Made by a program: the position numbers and the translations under genes
Notes under the pieces: model-generated
What the model saw: the letters and a program-made list of their open reading frames with translations, nothing else
What the model was told of the DNA's origin: nothing
The model's database searches: none
Part shown: positions 11,103 through 21,400 of the stretch, piece by piece
Numbering within the stretch: the first letter of the stretch is position 1
Layout: every line of letters starts with the position of its first letter
Origin: Candolleomyces eurysporus
Taxonomy: Eukaryota; Basidiomycota; Agaricomycetes; Agaricales; Psathyrellaceae
Assembly (NCBI GenBank): GCA_027579435.1
Contig: JANBPK010001476.1
Span: 1-64,000 of the forward strand
Direction of reading: 5' to 3'
DNA: 64,000 nucleotides

Positions 11103-12410
11103 ATGAGTAACAATACTCTGGAACGCCTGATTACAGTATATATTCGAGGATGGTATTCCAACTACACGATAGCTATGGCGGTCGTTGGCACGTGGTCGCG
11201 GCCCCAATGACTATGAAGAGCATTAAACTTACACTTCCTCGACGCTGTATACTTTCATACCCTAGGAATACATATTTTCGTGGCGATTTACGGCCTTTCA
11301 GTATTTATGGAGACCCCAGCGCCCCTGAGAAAAGGCAGGAAGAGATATATAGTAACCAGCTTTGCTATAACGGCCCTCTCCACACTTACGGCGTCCCTTG
11401 ACATGGCCCATTTCTTTCAAATACTCTTTAGGTTAACGTCGGCTCTTGATTATCCAGCACTGGTGACTGCCAATAAGCGAGACTGGAAGCCATTTCTCAG
11501 CAACATTAGCCTAGGACTACTTGTTTGGATAGGAGATGCACTACTTGTGAGCGTAGCATATTTTCACCTCGTACAAGCTAGCAATTCATGGATGAAATTC
11601 ACAGGTGTATCGCTGTTATGTGATTGTTGTGGACTATTGGTGGGTGACAATCCTGCCCGCCGCTACCTGTTTGTGTGCCTTTGGTAAGTCGTGCTTTAAA
11701 CTCAGCAGGACTTCGAGTTCTCTAACTTATCGGCAACAGTTCTCACAATTATTGCGACCGTTCTGAACATGCGAGACCTCAATCCTAATGCATACGCAAG
11801 CGCCTCTACTTTTCTAACCGTGTCGACCAATATCATTGTTACAACCCTCATCACCATTCGCCTTTCTCGTGCTCGCAGGACCTTGTCAAAGCTTTTACCG
11901 TCAAGGAATATGCAGCTCTACACCGGAGTTGTTGCCATTTTGATCGAATCCGCTCTTCCTCTGAGCATTTTCGGCATCGTTGCAGCAGTGTTGATGCAAC
12001 TCGCAGTTGTTCCCAGGCCCAACCCATCTGAAGCAGAACTGGCTTGCTATGGTCTATTCACTGGGCTTTTCTACGCATTTTGCGTAAGTCCAAGTCTCCC
12101 AGTGTCTCCGCGAGCGCTTTTTAATTCNTTTTTTTGTCAGACGCTTTCACCGCACATGATTATATTCCGTGTCACAACCGGTCGATCCTTCACCCAGTTC
12201 CCCAGCGTCAAGAACGGGATCCTCTCCAATCCCATTGTATTTGCTCACCAAACTGCAGAATCCTCTTCCCTCCAACCGTCGTTCAGTCGTGAGCTTGGCG
12301 GAAATCCTGGTACTGACGCTGAACAAGGCATTCCGTCGACCACCCAAACGTCGATTATTGATACTATGGAGGAGAAGCGAGGCAATGGTGATGTGGAGAA
12401 CAAGATTTAG
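11103..12410 (+). CDS. multi-TM (about seven-TM) fungal membrane protein
   Basis: Family member of unknown function typical of Agaricomycetes. Readable exon pieces in order: MSNNTLERLITVYIRG from 11103; IHIFVAIYGLSVFMETPAPLRKGRKRY; a helix block ending GLLVWIGDALLV; after an intron, YRCYVIVVDYWWVTILPA; then VLTIIATVLNM, STNIIVTTLITIRLSRARRTL, a helix rich in ESALPLSIFGIVAAVLM, and SPHMIIFRVTTGRS followed by a polar tail. The 'LSP.MIIFRV..GRS' ending is characteristic of this family. Introns with clear signals lie at about 11549-11608, 11684-11739 and 12085-12140; the first intron junction is not resolved. The N at 12127 lies in an intron. The stop is TAG at 12408. Possible receptor-like topology, but no ligand or signalling partner can be named. 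Confidence 0.75.
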
Positions 12411-13033
12411 GGATTCGTCCGTGCTTCGATAGTAATCAATTCTCCTTGTTCTCTTGTTTTGAACCTACGTTTGTATTCGTATCTGGAAGTATTGTGTTTC
12501 TAACTAAGGTATACTAGAGTTTGCCCGTGCTGATGCACGGCAAGAGCCGTTGCCCTCGAAGCATGAAGCGACTCTTTCAACTCGTTTTTGTCCTTTGGTC
12601 AATTTCGGACAACTTTCAAATTTGTCGACCTCACTGTCATTTTAAAGGTTGATTGGTCGAACCCCTGGAGTTACTGCGCAATGGCAGTTCTGTAATGAAG
12701 CATTATAATAGGGAGCGCAATAGATGCGTAGGACAGCATGCCGGGTATGAATCTTCCGATTCCGGCTTGATCGTGATCTGAAGCTACGGGAGAAGCAGTT
12801 ATTGAGGGGCGGGTGTCCAATGGCTATGTTTGCCGTCTCATCTTTGACTTCGAATTCCGTCATTGCGCAGGACCTCATATAATTGAAGACTGGGCCACCG
12901 TGAAGAGCGCAGTCTCCGCCCACTTTGACTCAGAAGCTTTATACCTATACCTCGACATTCCTCTTCGGCAGCTCTGCCCCTCTAGCTACGTGACCTTAAT
13001 TTGAGGGGCGACCGCAAAAGTGACGCCACAGGT
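12411..13033. other. intergenic, no gene seen
   Basis: 622 bp between two membrane-protein genes in the same orientation. No convincing ORF or repeat. Confidence 0.5.
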
Positions 13034-14739
13034 ATGGCAGAGACACAGATCGACGCCCAGATGATGGCATACCTAGCGAAGCATCGGAAGGCCGGAATGA
13101 TTGTGCAGGTATAAAGAGCACGGCTCCCTCTTCTTCGTTCTACCGCATCGTTCATTCCCTCTTTCTATCAGTACTTTGTAAGTAATACAGCAATGACTTG
13201 AAGTCGCTGCTTACTACGAATCATGTTCAGAGCGCTGCTGCGCATGTATCTATCGTGAGTCAGCTGAGGTTCTGGTTACCACAGTTCCTCAGGTGAACCC
13301 TTACTCGCAGGTAGCCGACTATATCCATACACTTCCGGATGAGGTGAGTGCCAGTGTCTCCTGCACGACATAGATATTGATTGCCCTCAGGTTCGCTTAA
13401 TGTGGCCAACTCCTCTGAGTGTGCCAAAGGTGCTATTTTTTGTCTTACGGTACTATCTGCTGGTACATCGTGCACCACTCATATTCAGTGAGTGATATAC
13501 CTCTTCTTTATCTTATTTCTATGCCTGAACATTTTATAGTTGGGTTACCTTACAATTTCACTCCGGAAGTTTGTCAAGCTGCGTATTATTGGGGATTGTG
13601 TAAGTACCACTTTACAATTCAACTAATTTGAGAACTAACAGAAGGGCCTCATGACGGGCTCCATGACATGGCCAGTTTCGTGCTTTTTTATTGTCATCAT
13701 TTCAGAGGGTTAGTGCCACATTTCTCTCCCTTACCGATGCACAAAAAAAAGATAAAACCTGTTTACAGCTATCTTGTTCATTCGGGTTTACGCTTTCTCT
13801 GGAAGAAATCAAAAACTTTGTGTCGTCCTTTCCGTTCTATTCATCGTGAGTCTTCCCCTTGATTTTTTAGGTCACGAGGAGCTGAGCTCCAGCCAGGTTA
13901 TCCATGGCGCAGGATTAAGTCTTCTAATACTATTTCTCAAGAGCGGAAAATGTAAACCCGTTGTCTCCCTTTTTGTTCGAGCCCCACTCACTCGTCCGCG
14001 TGATTCACCGTGAATGGCAGTTGCCCAAAACCCATCGCCAAGCCTCGAGATTCCATGTCCACTGATTGAAGTAAAAGAAGNTTTTTTTGGGCAGTGTGTA
14101 CACTACTTTTCTTCTCAGCCTTGTCTGTGAGTAACTTCAATGTCATCGTACTACTAGTAAAATTGGTCCAGATGCCTCTGCTGACGTCTTTGCAATATCT
14201 CTCACTTTAGTTGTCATGGTTATCATGGCGTATCTCGCGTACCAAAAACATCGGCATTCGAGAAGTGACTTGTTCACCGTGTTTTATAGGGACGGGGTGT
14301 TCTATTTTGTGTTGCTGTCAAGTACGTGATTCAACTCCGTTTCGACCTTCTATAAGTTGAATCACGCTAATGTACCCTTCACTGCCAGTTTTCGCAGCAG
14401 TCAATATCGTCATTACATTCAGTCCGTTGGAAGGCCCACACAGAGTTATTCTTGGTCTGTAAGTATCTCTTTCCTCGTCATACAGGCAAGGATGTCTTTT
14501 GATCTGATTCGACTCGTAGATTCGAAAGTGACCTTCACGGCGTCCTCGCCACGCGGATGATCCTTCATCTTCGTCGATGGGCTGAACGAGAGGTTAGTAG
14601 GCAACGGGGAGAGCCCGAAGAAGGGATAGGATACTCAACTACCAACTACCATCCTGCAAAGTGGAGAAGAGACCGTAATCTTGTTACAGGCTCCATGAGG
14701 TTTGCAAACCCCAACACCCTAGCAAATTTCAGCGCTTAG
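13034..14739 (+). CDS. DUF6533-type seven-TM protein
   Basis: The N-terminal block reads MAETQIDAQ..MIVQ / YF / SAAAHVSI / VADYIHTLPDE / VRLMWPTPLSVPKVLFFVLRYYLLVHRAPLIF across several small exons. The YIHTLPDEVRLMW..PKVLFF.LRYY signature is that of DUF6533 proteins, a fungal seven-TM family of unknown function. Later exons give YNFTPEVCQAAYYWGL, a helix CFFIVIISE, AILFIRVYAFSGRNQKLCVVLSVLF, FYRDGVFYFVLLS / IFAAVNIVIT and a basic C-terminus (HGVLATRMILHLRRW..). One exon is only six nucleotides (13172-13177). Most junctions keep phase, but the join near 13598-13643 does not without an indel, and the part around 13870-14150 is unclear. The gene may carry a lesion or an error. Stop TAG at 14737. 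Confidence 0.72.
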
Positions 14740-16106
14740 TAGATGAAGCATTAATAATATCTCAATGCAACGATTAAATGTACCAAATCCACAGGATTAG
14801 TTTAAAATGCAAAAGGGATTGCGAGGAAAGTTGTCACACAGTACAAAGTGAGAGGTGTGATCAGCCCCTCACCACAGGAAATCTCCCCAGTTCTATGGAT
14901 TCCGAGGCATTTTGGACTCGGGTACTACGGGGGGTCGATGTGTGCCAAGACGGTGCTTCCGGCATGTGCAGCCATCATTCCGGCCGCTGTTTTCCGCTGG
15001 TTCCAGTCAAAAATGCCTCGGCACTTGCCGTGCGAAGCATCGGCCACTTCACACAGGTATTTACACAGACACGAGTATCACTGTCATCCCCTCAACGGCC
15101 TCTAAGCTTCTTGTGGCGTTCTTGCGCGATGAAACTGTCATACGCTTCCGCACCTTCAGGCTCTCAAGATTCGTGGGGGTTCGAACCTGAAGCGGAACGG
15201 ACCTATGGGCAGTGGGTGATGCTACGCACGACAGAGTGACCCGAGGCATGTTGATGTTGATTAAGTCGACATATTTTCGTCCTAATGGATAAACACAAAA
15301 TTAGAAGAACCTCTCATAAGACTAAGAGTATTGTACCGGACTGTAGGGAGCCAATCGTAATGCGTAATGCTATCCTTTTGGATTGCCTGTCAGCTAAAAT
15401 GTAAAGAAATTTCAGTTGATTGCACCTAAATTTTGAATTTTCACGTCCTCGACTCGTCCGGGTACCCATTATGATTTAGTAAGCATTCCCGAGGCTCGGG
15501 TTGCCTATTTCCTCACCGAAGCACTCTGTAATGCTACAAAATTGGTTGTCCCCTTCCAGTCCAGTACCGCACCGCCGAGGCTATCGGAACCTTCAATTCC
15601 CAAATCACCTCGAAAAATCTAGCCGCGTTGATCGTTCACGCCACAAATGCCGTGTAACCGGATGCCTCGAACCGACAAGGCAAAGGGGCTGGCCTGCCTA
15701 AGCTCGGGATGATCACCGACCTCAATGAAGGGTGGCGCCGACACCAACAGGGTGGCGCCGACACCAACAGGGTGGCGCCGACACCAACAGGGTGGCGCCG
15801 ACACCAACAGGGTGGCAGTACTTCGGATACGCCTCCCAATTATCCGTTTTACGGCACGATATGGGGCTCATGACAATCTCCGTCTCTCTATCGCGGTCAT
15901 GAAATCTCCAGCTTTCTAACGCTGTCATGAAATCCTTCCCCGCTGGAGAACTTATATATAGATGAAAATCGACTCTGAACTCCTGGTCAGGGTCGTAGAG
16001 TCCTTCTCTCGACTGCNAGAAATCCCTCCCGCTATACTCTGCTCCTCTTCCACCCTATTTCTCCAAACAGCAGTCGGCTAGTGACCGCAAGGCCGAAGAT
16101 ACATCG
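14740..16106. other. intergenic with a 20-bp tandem repeat
   Basis: No supported gene. The overlapping ORFs at 14778-15239 on both strands have no family resemblance. It contains the 20-bp array at 15731-15816 and an N at 16017. Confidence 0.5.
15731..15816. repeat. 20-bp perfect tandem repeat, 4.3 copies
   Basis: Unit GGTGGCGCCGACACCAACAG is repeated exactly four times, followed by GGTGGC. The unit holds the GGCGCC palindrome. There are no spacers, so it is a minisatellite and not a CRISPR-like array. Confidence 0.95.
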
Positions 16107-16626
16107 ATGACAGAGACATTGATAGACCCAGAGATTCTAGTGAAGACATACAACGTCTCGAGATTTGTTCAGGTATTGAAAACACGACTCATTCTTTCTT
16201 CGATCCCATCGCTCATCCCATTCGACTTCCACTCTAATTACTAGTACTTTGTGAGTTGTGTAGCCACGATGATATCACCTTAACACTCACCACGAATCAC
16301 GTCCAGGGCACCGCTGCGCATGTTGCTGTAGTGAGTCTACGTCAAATTTCAAGAATAGTACATTCCAAGCCCTTCCCTCGCAATTCATAGATCGCCGATT
16401 ACTTTCATACACTTCCAGATGAGGTGAGTGCGACTCCAGGTATTCGTGAAGCAGGAGCGCGCGAGCTATAGGTCTTTATTACCTCCAGATTCGCCTAATG
16501 TGGCCGGCTCCTTTCAGCGGGCCAAAAGTGCTATTCTTTGTCTTACGGTATTATCTTCTAATACATCGTGCGCCTCTCATACTTCGTGAGTGGAATCTGC
16601 CAAGCTTTCCTCCATTCTATGTCTAG
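16107..16626 (+). pseudogene. truncated second copy of the DUF6533-type gene
   Basis: The start ATG at 16107 gives MTETLIDPEIL..RFVQ, then the six-nucleotide exon YF (16245-16250), GTAAHVAV, IADYFHTLPDE and IRLMWPAPFSGPKVLFFVLRYYLLIHRAPLIL, matching the first part of 13034-14739 exon by exon. Homology stops after the second helix near 16585; the frame then reads unrelated codons to TAG at 16624-16626. No later helices follow before the next gene. The best reading is a 3'-truncated duplicate; a short expressed product is not excluded, since the remaining coding part has no stops and intact splice signals. Confidence 0.75.
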
Positions 16627-16869
16627 CCTCACGTATCCCTGGTGTATATACTCGACCTGGACACATTTAATGTCATTTCATCCCAATCGTTCCTTTGAAT
16701 CCTCACGACATGACACGCCCCGCCAAATGTCACGTCATATGACCTGATGACAAACTGCGTCACGTCACGCTCGCAATTTCCAGCCCCAACGCGTCTCCCT
16801 TCTCTTCCTCCTCCCCCCATCACCTCTGCCCAGGCTCTGCTGGGAATCGATATTTCTTGACTATTCTCC

Positions 16870-19800
16870 ATGGAGGGCAACCCTTCTTGCATCTCTGAGA
16901 TTCTTCGCAATCTCCAGAACCCACCAGCGGGCAAAGGCCAGGGCTATGTCCGGTCGAGCGGACTCGCGACAGCGGCCAAGCGAGAGCCTGGAACGATGGC
17001 GTCTACGGCCTCGAGGAGCAACCCGCCTTTGGACATTTTGATTAAGGATGCTGATGATCAAAAGCCGCTGTACAATTTGCTATACACGTCCCAGGATAAG
17101 CCGAGGCAACAGCCTGTGGCGGCGCTGGTTCCAGCAGGGCAGCGAGGCTTGTTTAAGAAGAGAGGAGGAAATGGAGAAGGTATAGACTATGGTATGACGT
17201 GAATTCTCGACTCTTGAAGGTGATGTGATGAGATCTTGCTTCAGGTGGGCGTCGTCAAGATACTCCGGAGATCGAGTTTCCCAAATCGCGGAGCACTATT
17301 TCTGGTTCACGCCCACCCGCCGGAGAGGTCACCGGTCTATCAGACCACGCATCCGCTTCATCTACGGCAGAATCTCCTCCAACCTACGTCAGTGATGATG
17401 AAGGTGTGCTCGTTAGGCAAGTAAGTGTCATCCTTGACGGTCGTCGGCCAAGTTTGGTTGCTCAATCCCTCGTTCAGCTTGCGGACCTTCGCAGCAAGAA
17501 AGAGGAGCGGAAGCTTCAAATAGAGAAGCTTGGGCGAGCGTATGACGCAGCCCTCAAAGAGCGCGATCTCGCTCAGAAAGAGTTGAACGCTGCTCGTTCC
17601 GAACTCTCGAGCACTGCTGCTGTCATCGCCGATCTGCGAGCCAATAATGCTACTGCGGAGCGACGGTACTTCGATTCTTGCGAGAAATTGGTGGATTCGC
17701 AAAGCGCCCTAGCTTCTGCGAACTCCAGGATCGACCTACTTGTCACTCAAGTCGCACAGNAAAAACGACGAAAATCGGCAGATCCGGGAGGAGACTCGAC
17801 ACCTAGCATCCCGGGTTCAAGACCTGCGTACGAGGTGAGAGCTGCGCCGTATCCCAGCCCATTTTTTGCTCATACGAGTCCCAGCTTGGAGGAGCAGCGT
17901 GCCGATTTTCATGCTCTCCAAAGCGGTCATGAAACTATGACTGCCAATGTCGGGGAGCTCAAGTCGAACGTCTCTGGTCTACGATCTTCTGCCTCGGAGG
18001 CCTTAGAAGGTGCGTTCTTGTTTTGGAGACCGCTTTGAAAGCTAAAATTCCCGCCGCAGCGAGCAAAGCGATGTTCAACCCGGACGCTTGGTTACCGACT
18101 TTGCGGGAATCACGAACTGTCATTAGCGAACTGCAAGGCCAGCTGGAATCATGTACGCTTCTCACGTTCACAATAGCCGAAAGCTGACCTTTTTATCTGC
18201 AGCTAAAGAAGTCGTCACGATCCTTCGTGATAAACTGCACCATTTGGCTTCAGTCGTGGCTGAGTATAAGCTTCGAATCGAGGAGTTGGAAACCGAGAAG
18301 AACGCTTCGTTCGTGAAGATTCACAAGGATTACGGAGAATTAAAGGCTCATTACGAGCATTCCGCTTCGTTGGAAAAGAAAATGGAGGACCTGACTGAAC
18401 GGCTCGTTGCCCGCGAGATAGAAACGTTCGATTATCTTGCAACAGGTGTCAGCCTTGAGGAACGATTGGAGGCTGCTAAATCCGAGTAAGTCAAACGTAC
18501 GAATACTTCAACGACTTCACGTCAACCTGACCCGGTCGAAACAGGATTACAAGGCTCACCTCGATTGTCTCCGAGCAAGATTCCGAACTTGGCGCACTTC
18601 GGAAGGCAAAGGAAGGGTAAGCCCTTCTGGTGACTTGGCGAATGATATTGCTCACATGTTATCCAGGCACCTTGAAAGCCTATTGGCGGCGCAAGAGGTG
18701 ACGAACACGAAGGATAAGGAGCTCGTAGCGGTCCGGGTTGAGATCAGAAACCTGATTGAATCGAAGGAAGAATTGAAGGCCCTGTAATCCGCATTCGTCC
18801 TCGAAATCGAAAATGGACTGACACTTCTCGCTTAGGATGTCAGAAGCCAGGAAGACCATTGCAGAGAAGGATCAAGAGCTACTGCGTCGAGACCCGTACG
18901 TCCATTTGTGATGATTCTCCTTCTTCTCCTTCGTTGAAGAACCCCAGGAACCCCGAGCTCGAAGCTCGTATTCATGATTTAAGTAGTCAGCTCGAGAAAT
19001 GTCACTTGGAATCTGAGGCCGACAAGAAGCGCCTGGTAGACAGTGTCGAAGATCTAAGCAGTCAGCTCAAGAAATGTCACTTGGAATCCGAGGCTGACAA
19101 GAAGCACCTGCTCGAAAGGTTCGCTTGGATTATTACTTGCCTGATGTACGAGCGGATCCCTGACAAGCGAGAATACATTAGCCACCATTCAGAGTCGGTG
19201 AAACTCCAGGTTCGGGCAATTCTACTTTACGTGTCGTGAATCTCATCATCTCGTAGACTACGCAGGCCCTATTGAATGAAGCCAACCAGGAAAAGCGTAT
19301 ACTGGGACTAAGCCTGGTTCGTCCCCCTGCATTCCCGGTAACCTGGGCATTTTCTAATGTTATTCAGGATGAGGCTCGGGCGGAGCTGGCTTGTCTCAAG
19401 CAGGATCAGTCACGATTGCGGTCGTCAGTCGACGAAGTCGATAAAGAGAAGCGTGGACTAGAACAAAACCTGGTTCGTCTCTCTGCACGCTTGATTGACT
19501 GCGTATTTTTGACGTTGTACAGGATGAGGCTCGAACAGAGTTAGCTCATCTCAAGCAGGATCAGTCACGATTGCTGTCTTCAAGTCGAAGNAAGTTAATT
19601 AAAGAGAAGCGTCGACTGACNACAAAACCTGGTTCGCCTCTCNTTTATGTTTGATAAACTGCGGATTTTTAACGTTGCACAGGATGAGGCTCGAACAGAG
19701 TTAGCTTGTCTCAAGCAGGATCAGTCACGATTGCGGTCGTCGGTCGACGAAGCCGATAAAGAGAAGCGTAGACTAGAGCAAAGCCTAGTTCGTCCCTCTT

Positions 19801-21124
19801 CATGCTTGTTAGACTCCATCATATTCATAACTCGCACAGGGTGGGGCACAAACGGAGTTGGCTTGTCTCAAGCAGGAACAGTCACGATTGCAGTCGTCGG
19901 TCGACGAGGAGCGTCAGGCACACCAACGGAAAATGGACTCGGATTTCGCTGCCCATGAGAAATTGGTTGAAGCCCAGCAACTACGTGCCGCTTCTGCTGA
20001 GAACGCGTTCAACTTCTCGCAGAAGGAATTGGCGACGGAGCGATTGAAGATCGGAGAACTCACAATACAGACTAACACATTAACATCATCCCTTGACCAA
20101 GCCCGTAACTTGCTGGCGGAGCAGGATGAGGCGCTATCGCTTTTGCAACCGACCGTCGGTTTGGCCGATCTCCAGGCTCGGATTGAGAAGCTGACCATCG
20201 AGAAGGACGAGCTGAGGGAGTATGCAGATCGGATACTCGACCGTTACCATCAAGGATCCCTGGTAAGTTTTCGTTGACGTCTTTCCAAGGCACATCCTGA
20301 AGTTTCTTTCAGAGTGACGTAGAGAAAGACCTCGTGCGCCATATCCTCCGTATTTCTGAGTCGACGCACGAGCAAGATTTGCTGGAGAAAGATCAAGAGA
20401 TTCGGAGCGTAAGTTTCCTAGTCGTTGCTCGGACTCGTACATTAACGCAGTGCAGCGCGACAATGCATTGACTGCCCTTCAACAACGAGTGAAGGGACTT
20501 GAAAAGACGCTTGCGAAGGTCTTGGACGATGCGAGTCGATCAGAGGATGCACGACCAATCGTCAACCTGAAAACCTTGATGACTTCAAGTCCGAGAGAAG
20601 AAACGACGGTGAGTACTGTTATCCAATACCATCCATCAGTAGATTCAAGATCGCAATATGAACCAGATTACACAGGCTCCAGGATTCCGTCTTATTGGCG
20701 AAGCTGGGAAGAGCGAGGTTGAACCTCGCTCGACCACTGCTGCCGGGCCCGAGACCTCGTTTAAGCAGCTCGCTCTGATGAATTCGGATTCGGATGATGA
20801 CACTCCGTTGTCCGAACTGTCCTCGATCAGTGGAAATTCTGGCGCCAACAAGAAGCGCATTCGACTCGACTCTTCTCCTCCACCTGCACCGCCATCTGCC
20901 CAACCGAAGCGAAGAGGGGTAAGCGTCTTTCAGCTTTATGAGACTCGAACCTGATCGGGGCGCTATAGAAGAACGCTGCTGCCAACAAGCGGGGAAGGCC
21001 TGGTGCGTCTACCACGATGGAGAAGGTACGTGGTTTCCGAGTGTCGTCTCTGCATCACGTCCAATTCTTTTTCCCGCAGGATGTGGCGGGTAACCCTCGA
21101 GGCCGGCAGGTGAAGAGAAAGTAG
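16870..21124 (+). CDS. long multi-exon coiled-coil protein with basic AT-hook-like C-terminus
   Basis: Family not recognised. Start ATG at 16870 (MEGNPSCISEILRNLQNPPAG). Exons of about 60-300 bp are separated by introns of about 50 bp. After a basic/disordered N-terminus (about 160 residues, with KKRGGNG and SRPPAGEV), most of the protein is heptad-rich: LRSKKEERKLQIEKL, LAQKELNAARSEL, SSQLEKCHLESEADKK (twice) and the repeated unit LACLKQDQSRLRSSVDE..KEKR. The C-terminus is polar and basic: KKRIRLD, KRR..KNAAANKRGRPG and PRGRQVKRK (stop TAG at 21122). KRGRPG resembles an AT-hook core, and the other clusters could be nuclear localisation signals, suggesting a nuclear structural or chromatin role (inference). 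The N at 17760 is a surplus base: without it the frame continues AQKNDENRQIREETRHL, in register with the coiled coil. Ns also interrupt one repeat copy (19591, 19621, 19643). Confidence 0.7.
19257..19930 (+). repeat. tandem duplication of an exon-intron unit
   Basis: An exon of about 100 nt encoding DEAR.ELACLKQDQSRLRSSVDE..KEKR.LEQ, together with its downstream intron (donor GTTCGT, acceptor CAG), is repeated from about 19370, 19523, 19682 and 19841, with periods of about 153, 159 and 159 bp. A diverged older unit precedes at 19257. The second copy (19523-19660) is the one with three Ns and a broken frame, as expected if an assembler confused near-identical copies. Confidence 0.85.
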
Positions 21125-21400
21125 ATGATCGTAGCGTTGGCGCTTGTAGAGTAGCTGTTTGGGTTTGGAATGGAACTGTTTGCTGCTTCGTAATGGGAAA
21201 TGTGGGGAAAGAGCCAATGAGAGCTGTCGAATCGGCAAAACCTGGGAGATTGATCGAGTTCGCATGACGTGGGCGTGATCGAATGAATCCTCTGATTGCT
21301 GCTCCCACATTCGCCCTTGGGTCAGCTGGGCTGCAGTCCCATTCTTAGCCCTTCTATTTCATCCTTTTGGCCATCGGGTCCGTTGTTTCCTTCTTTCTCC

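Noticed and set aside
15170..15195. tRNA-like B box (GGTTCGAACC)
   Set aside because: No A box at the proper distance and no cloverleaf found on either strand.
15731..15816. Possible CRISPR-like array
   Set aside because: Direct repeats without spacers in a eukaryotic genome; a simple minisatellite.
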